NCBI GenBank assembly: GCA_900088475.1
Contig: FLMG01001570.1
Location: forward strand, 63,030 to 127,029
DNA from: Hyphochytrium catenoides
Lineage: Eukaryota > Sar > Hyphochytriomycetes > Hyphochytriales > Hyphochytriaceae
DNA: 64,000 nucleotides
Direction: 5' to 3'
In this document: positions 58,600 to 64,000 of the stretch, piece by piece
Layout: each line of letters starts with the position of its first letter
Numbering within the stretch: the first letter of the stretch is position 1
Program-made: the position numbers and the translations under genes
Notes under the pieces: model-generated
Databases searched by the model: none
What the model saw: only the letters and a program-made list of their open reading frames with translations
Told to the model about the DNA's origin: nothing

Positions 58600-61500
58600 A
58601 TGGAGGAATTCTATGCCGGGAAGGTGATCCTCCTTACTGGAGGCACCGGATTTATAGGGAAGGCAAGTGGTTTTTCCTCCTCCCTTTCATCTCTGCGAGG
58701 CCTTTCCATCAATCAAGCATTATCAGCGTCCTACCTCTCTCCTTACACTGACCGTCTCTGCTTCCCCTCCATGGCTTTTTTTGCCACGGTTCTCCTCACT
58801 GAACTTTCTCCGGATTCCCCTGGGCTTAACTCACTTTGGCGACTGACACGTAACCCCATTACGTAGGTCATCATACAAAAGCTATTCAGCTCTTTGATGA
58901 TGATCGAGCGCTGCTACTGTCTAGTGAGGNNNNNNNNNNNNNNNNNNNNNNNNNNNNNNNNNNNNNNNNNNNNNNNNNNNNNNNNNNNNNNNNNNNNNNN
59001 NNNNNNNNNNNNNNNNNNNNNNNNNNNNNNNNNNNNNNNNNNNNNNNNNNNNNNNNNNNNNNNNNNNNNNNNNNNNNNNNNNNNNNNNNNNNNNNNNNNN
59101 NNNNNNNNNNNNNNNNNNNNNNNNNNNNNNNNNNNNNNNNNNNNNNNNNNNNNNNNNNNNNNNNNNNNNNNNNNNNNNNNNNNNNNNNNNNNNNNNNNNN
59201 NNNNNNNNNNNNNNNNNNNNNNNNNNNNNNNNNNNNNNNNNNNNNNNNNNNNNNNNNNNNNNNNNNNNNNNNNNNNNNNNNNNNNNNNNNNNNNNNNNNN
59301 NNNNNNNNNNNNNNNNNNNNNNNNNNNNNNNNNNNNNNNNNNNNNNNNNNNNNNNNNNNNNNNNNNNNNNNNNNNNNNNNNNNNNNNNNNNNNNNNNNNN
59401 NNNNNNNNNNNNNNNNNNNNNNNNNNNNNNNNNNNNNNNNNNNNNNNNNNNNNNNNNNNNNNNNNNNNNNNNNNNNNNNNNNNNNNNNNNNNNNNNNNNN
59501 NNNNNNNNNNNNNNNNNNNNNNNNNNNNNNNNNNNNNNNNNNNNNNNNNNNNNNNNNNNNNNNNNNNNNNNNNNNNNNNNNNNNNNNNNNNNNNNNNNNN
59601 NNNNNNNNNNNNNNNNNNNNNNNNNNNNNNNNNNNNGAGGCGACTCCGGCGGAGTTGGAGAAGCTAACTATCAACCTCATCAGCACCTACCCGAATACTT
59701 ACACGCTAAGCAAGGCCATGGCGGAGGTGGGTATTGGACATCCCGGTGCCTATGTGTCAAAGGTCCAGGGTGTAATCCTGTCCTGACGGAGGTGCTCAGG
59801 CTACCTTTCGTTGCCTTTTTGCCAGCTACCCCCAATATATTGCTAACCAAAAAGCCTACTCTGCGCCTATCTGTCTTTCTCGGTCTGGCGCCTATGCAAG
59901 TAGTCTGAATCTACCGTCCCTCTCTTACAGAATCTGGTGATGAGGCGCAGGGGGACGCTTCCCGTCATTGTCGTCCGGCCATCTATTGTGGGCGCGTCAT
60001 GGAGGGAACCATTCCCTGGATGGGTTGATAATGTCTCTGCAGCTGGAGTCATTTTCCTGGCGGCAGGGCTTGGGATGATGACCGTCATTCCAGGCAACCC
60101 AAGAGGAATCGCAGATCTTGTACCGGTAGATATTGTTACGGCAGTGGTTCTCGTATCAATAATGCAGGTAAAATATTGGGCTGCTTTGGCTTGGAGGTTT
60201 ATTTCCTGTCTTCTGTCGATCATAAACCCCAGCTTGAAGTCAATGACTGGTAATGGGAGTCGCTTTCTCTTCTCATTTCGGTCCGCTTCACCCTAACTTT
60301 ATGTACCAAGCCCTTGTACTGATCCGATCTCCTTGGACACAACGGTTTACTCAACATCAGTACGGGGGTCGCAATGACCTGACCGTGATCCATGCGTGCA
60401 CAAGTGATGAGCGTGTTAACCCGATGAAGTGGAGAATCGCTGGGAAGGTTATGGATCGGGATTACTTTAGGAAGAACCCTTGCGAGCAGCGAATAGGTAA
60501 GGAGAGGCTCAGCACTGAATAACCATCGCTCATGGATTGTCATACTGTTCAACCAACATGTAGGGCCTAATCATATCTCGATGATACAAAACGAGCAGTA
60601 CTATGAGCTGCAATGGTTTCTTCGCTATTCGCTTCCGTCCAGCCTATACTCGTTCATGGCCTCCATTTTGGGAGATGCACGGACTACGGAGCAGGCAGCC
60701 AGGTGAGATTCTACCCTTATAGTCCTTGGTAGCCGTCGTGAAGTATGCATCTCCTACGCAGGTACCCTTTGTTAATGTGATGCACTAACAACGTTCATTA
60801 CCTTATACAGACTTAGGAAATTAACCTGGAGAGTGCGGAACATTACAGAGGCATATCGGCCTTTCACCCAGAATGAGTGGATTTTCGATTGCGAGAAACT
60901 CCTCATCCTTAAGGGATCTTTGGCTGGAAGGGATGCAGATACCTTCAACCTAGACGCCCGGGAGATCGTTTGGGAGAGGTAAGGGTCTATTAGCCTCCAT
61001 ATATTCTTCTCACCATGTTCCTGTGTCCTTGGCTATTGAGATCTTTTCTTCACGTGTACCGTCATACCTTAGGATTTCGCGGATCTTCCTCTCGGATCCT
61101 TACTTTCTTCGATCTCAACAGGTATCTCCAGAACTTCTGCTATGGTTTGAAGAAGTGGGTGCTTCACGAGGATATGGTTGATGTGTCTGAGGAGGCTGTG
61201 AAACATACTGAACTGGCCCTAACCACCGGAAGGATTCTAGAGTGGTAAGCGAAGCATGAACACAGCAAAACGATGCCCTTGGGTGAAGAAGGGATGCTTG
61301 CGGGCTGAGTAACAGCTCCATGAAAGAGAAAAAGCGGTCTGGCCCCAACTTTTAGGCGTCAGCATGCACCAACCCCATAGAAGTAGCAAAATAGAGTATG
61401 CGGAGGGGGACCCGTAACCACGAAGGCTAAAGTGCTCTTTGCCTTAGGGATCCTGACCATCATCGAATCTCCTTCCCTGGGTTGTTTGCCGACTTATCGT

Positions 61501-64000
61501 GGGCATACACCAGCAGCCGCAAACCCGGCTATACTAAATCAGGGCTACTTGGAAGGTAGGTTGAAACGGAGGGGAAGACAGAATGGCTCAGGAGTCTGGT
61601 TGAGAGCAGGATTTGGAGTCACCACGAGTCAAGGACAGCTTAAACAAAGAGAAAAGGAAGTATATGGTAGTTGCGAAGATGAGCTGCTGGTACAGTTCTA
61701 GACAGAGAGATATCAATACTTGGATCTTAAAAGAAGGAGGTAGTCAAACTTATCTTGTTCCCATCCTAGGTTCATGGGCCTGACAGGCTGGAAAGAAGGA
61801 ATGAATCATGAGGCTAGTCATGTGCCTCGCAAAAGGCAAAGAAAGTGGGCCGAGGTATGCTTAATGCATCTAGGGCTTACCTTCCACGGCAGCAGTGGTT
61901 ACGATCACAATGTGCCTATCTTCCATTTAGATTCCTTCTCCTGACGTCTCTTCTTCTATCTGCAAGCCGGTGAGGCCGCAGGAGTATCTGTTATGGCTTA
62001 TAAGTGAGTGACATCTTCCCCATTGTGACAGATGAAGAATCTAGTTCTAGATTCCGATCGAGTGCAAGCCGCCATCGGGGAGGAGGCGAAAAGATTGGGT
62101 GGCGATGGTGGTTTGGCCGCTGCAAGGGCACTCAAAATCTATAAAGCCATGGCGGCTGACATTCAATACCCGACAGCTAGAGCGCTAGCCTGGTCGCTGA
62201 GAAAGGTCTTGTAACCATTTTGCTCTACGCTCTTAGCGCTTTGGACGCGATCTCTTGCCTTCTTTTCATTGTCGTGCTATTATCTTCTGCTGCCTTGCGG
62301 TCTCCTTTTCATCACTGGATGACGTCGTTGACAGAACTTCTGGGCTCGTCCACCTCATGCAGATATGGCGAAAAATCTACGACGGTATAATTGTGGATGA
62401 GCCGGGAATCAATCGGGTCAGACATCTGGCCAAGGACAAGAACCCCATTGTAAGTCAATACTCTCCCTTTATCGATAATCTCTCTAATAAGCCATCCTTG
62501 CTTAAAGTCTAACACTCCGTTTAGCCCTCTTCTTGCCCGACTCCTTGCCTTGGATCAGTGCTATTGTCATTATGTGGTACTGATATCTGTTGTCGGGCAA
62601 CTTGTGCTTCCTTCTCTGTCAGCACCCATCGCGGTCTCCACCACCTGCCTCCTTTGTCGAACTGTATTACTTAGAGTCTCAGTCACGAGATTGGTTTGGC
62701 TAAGCTTAAACTTCTTTACTCTTTACCTCCCTTGCGGCAGGTCCTCATTCCAACCCACCGCTCCTACATCGACTTCCTCCTTCTCTCCTACATCTTCTTT
62801 GCCTACAATCTACCCATCCCGTACATAGCAGCTGCGGAAGACTTTCAGAACCTGGGGAAGATGTCTCAACTTTTGCAAAGGGCAGGTGCTTTTTTCTTGA
62901 AGAGAAGAAAGGAAGGAGAGGCTGAGAAAAGGCGAGATGAAGACTTGCTGTACTACGCTATATTTACAGAGTATACGCAGAGGCTTCTAATGGACGGACA
63001 GGCCGTCGAGTTTTTTATAGAGGGAACCCGAAGCAGAAGTGGAAAGCAGCTAAAGCCTCGCTTCGGTCTACTGAAGATAGTGATGGACGCGTTAGAGCGT
63101 GTGACCCTAGAGCGAGGGGATAGGAGCGCTGAAGCGATTGACGATGTGCACCTTGTCCCCATAACGATTGATTATGAGAGGCCTCTGGAAGTGTCCTTGC
63201 ACCAGAAAGAACTACTTGGTAGGCCACCTCTAGAAGTGCTATCCCCCTTCTTATAATCAATCATCTTCTCTCTTACCTTACAAACTCCACTACTTGCTGG
63301 TCGCTACAAGTTTTATCGTTCATTATCCCTCCTTGTATCTGAGCCAATCCCTAAAATCAACATAGGGGAGTCCAAGGTCCCCGAGTCCATAAGTTCTCTT
63401 CTTCGAGCTAGCCAAGTCCTCGGCTCTCAGTTCGGTTCAATTGCAGTCAGCTTTTCAAAACCCATCTCCCTCAGAAGTTTCCTGTCAGAGCAGAGCAATA
63501 AAGGTAAGAAAGTCAGGAAGATCGCTGGTTTCAGTGCTAGGCTCTTCCTTTCTTTTGCCGCCTTGTGCCTTTCGTTCTGAATGGGGCCTATGTCCTTATT
63601 TTCGCTGTGTGTTCTCTGCGGTAATTGTCCAGCTACCATGGTCAAACTTCTAACGCCCGAAAACCCACTGTCGTCAACCCTTTTTCGCAGGGAGTAGCCC
63701 CTCGACTCCCTCTCATTCGTCTTTGGTCAAGGCTAATGCTCCAGTGGAGCAGTTAGGCTACCTCCTGACAGAGCGCCTAATCTGCTCATCATCATGCATG
63801 GGCACGCATCTTGTGGCCGTACTTCTTCTGTTACATCGAAGTGGGATTAGCAAAGGGGAGCTAGTGGAACGAACGGATTGGCTACGAAGAGAAGTCGAGA
63901 GACGAGGAGGAACTGTCCACTGCGCACAAGGGATGAACAAGAAGGCTGTCGTCGATAGGTAACGCGTCCTGTATAGCTCTACTTCTACTTCCGAACGATT
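58600..64000 (+). CDS. Fatty acyl-CoA reductase fused to DHAP/glycerol-phosphate acyltransferase (partial at right edge)
   Basis: The N-terminal half is an alcohol-forming fatty acyl-CoA reductase: MEEFYAGKVILLTGGTGFIG (Rossmann TGxxGxxG), IIQKLFSS...CYCLVR, [707-N gap], TYPNTYTLSKAMAE (YxxxK), LPVIVVRPSIVGASWREPFP, VDIVTAVVL, INPMKW-type VNPMKWRIAG, and the FAR C-terminal domain FTQNEWIFDCEKLLIL ... FNLDAREIVWE (to about 60980) with YLQNFCYGLKKWVLHE (61122-61246). The second half (from about 62032) is a GNPAT/PlsB-type acyltransferase: VLIPTHRSYIDFLLLS (HX4D), RAGAFFLKRR, VEFFIEGTRSRSGKQLKPRF and VPITIDYERP, then YLLTERLI...CMGTHLVAVL. A linking exon at 61771-61855 joins both halves in phase. 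Together they make the fatty alcohol and acyl-DHAP for ether lipids. The 3' end lies outside the window. The alternative is two adjacent genes, the second starting at ATG 62032. Confidence 0.82.
58663..58866 (+). other. Non-canonical GC-AG intron (intron 1 of the FAR-acyltransferase gene)
   Basis: The exon GGATTTATAGGGAAG is followed by GCAAGT rather than GTAAGT, and the next exon begins after TACGTAG at 58867. This join keeps the family sequence GFIGK|VIIQKLFSS in phase. The nearby GT (58668) would shift the frame and lose the similarity. Confidence 0.65.
58930..59636. other. Assembly gap (707 Ns) inside the fatty acyl-CoA reductase
   Basis: Ns replace the part of the reductase between CYCLVR and the YxxxK region. 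Frames of 257-266 codons across it are made of X only and are not real. Confidence 0.95.

Noticed and set aside
58894-59686. Two frames of about 260 codons over the N gap
   Set aside because: They consist almost wholly of unknown residues; an artefact of the gap.

Overview
The window is nuclear DNA from a unicellular or simple eukaryote. Nearly every gene is broken by short spliceosomal introns (mostly about 60-500 nt, GT..AG, pyrimidine-rich), the proteins are typically eukaryotic (SPT6, MTR4, BRF1, RCL1, SNF8, CIAO2, kinesin), and there are no operons or Shine-Dalgarno sites. A SPEF1/CLAMP gene implies a motile cilium or flagellum. Base composition is close to balanced and gene density is high (20 genes in 64 kb). 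I think of a protist or alga of the SAR/cryptophyte/haptophyte grade, but cannot name the lineage from the sequence alone. There are two runs of N (38186-38225 and 58930-59636). Exon joins were worked out by eye from reading frame, GT/AG sites and family conservation; none has transcript support.

Layout. 0.3-4.3 kb: a kinesin (-) with an unusual switch I. 5.5-15.7 kb: SPT6 (+), about 33 exons. 16.7-19.4 kb: ankyrin-repeat/SAM protein (-). 20.5-23.7 kb: MTR4 RNA-exosome helicase (+). 24.3-25.6 kb: EF-hand protein with an N-terminal lipidation signal (+). 27.0-27.8 kb: intronless ankyrin protein (+). 28.7-33.0 kb: BRF1 subunit of TFIIIB (+). 33.3-35.7 kb: RCL1 18S-rRNA processing factor (-). 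36.9-37.6 kb: intronless, secreted SIMPL-domain protein of bacterial style (-). 38.7-39.8 kb: CIAO2 iron-sulfur targeting factor (+). 40.1-41.2 kb: SPEF1 (-). 42.0-42.5 kb: small membrane protein (+). 42.7-44.6 kb: SNF8/VPS22 of ESCRT-II (-). 45.2-46.8 kb: ClpP protease (+). 47.1-49.8 kb: coiled-coil scaffold (-). 50.0-50.9 kb: thymidylate kinase (+). 51.0-54.4 kb: RCC1-BTB protein (-). 55.4-56.3 kb: class I methyltransferase (-). 57.2-57.6 kb: TXNDC17/TRP14-like thioredoxin (-). 58.6 kb to the right edge: a fatty acyl-CoA reductase reading into a DHAP/glycerol-3-phosphate acyltransferase (+), apparently one fused gene.

How they fit together. Most genes are unlinked housekeeping functions (transcription, RNA processing, protein turnover, membrane traffic, cytoskeleton). 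The exception is the last locus: the two halves make the fatty alcohol and the acyl-DHAP that alkyl-DHAP synthase joins in ether-lipid synthesis, so the fusion would supply both substrates. From 36.9 to 54.4 kb, nine consecutive genes alternate strand, giving a chain of shared divergent promoters and very short convergent 3' ends (132-310 bp). I found no CRISPR array, tRNA, rRNA or recognisable transposon.
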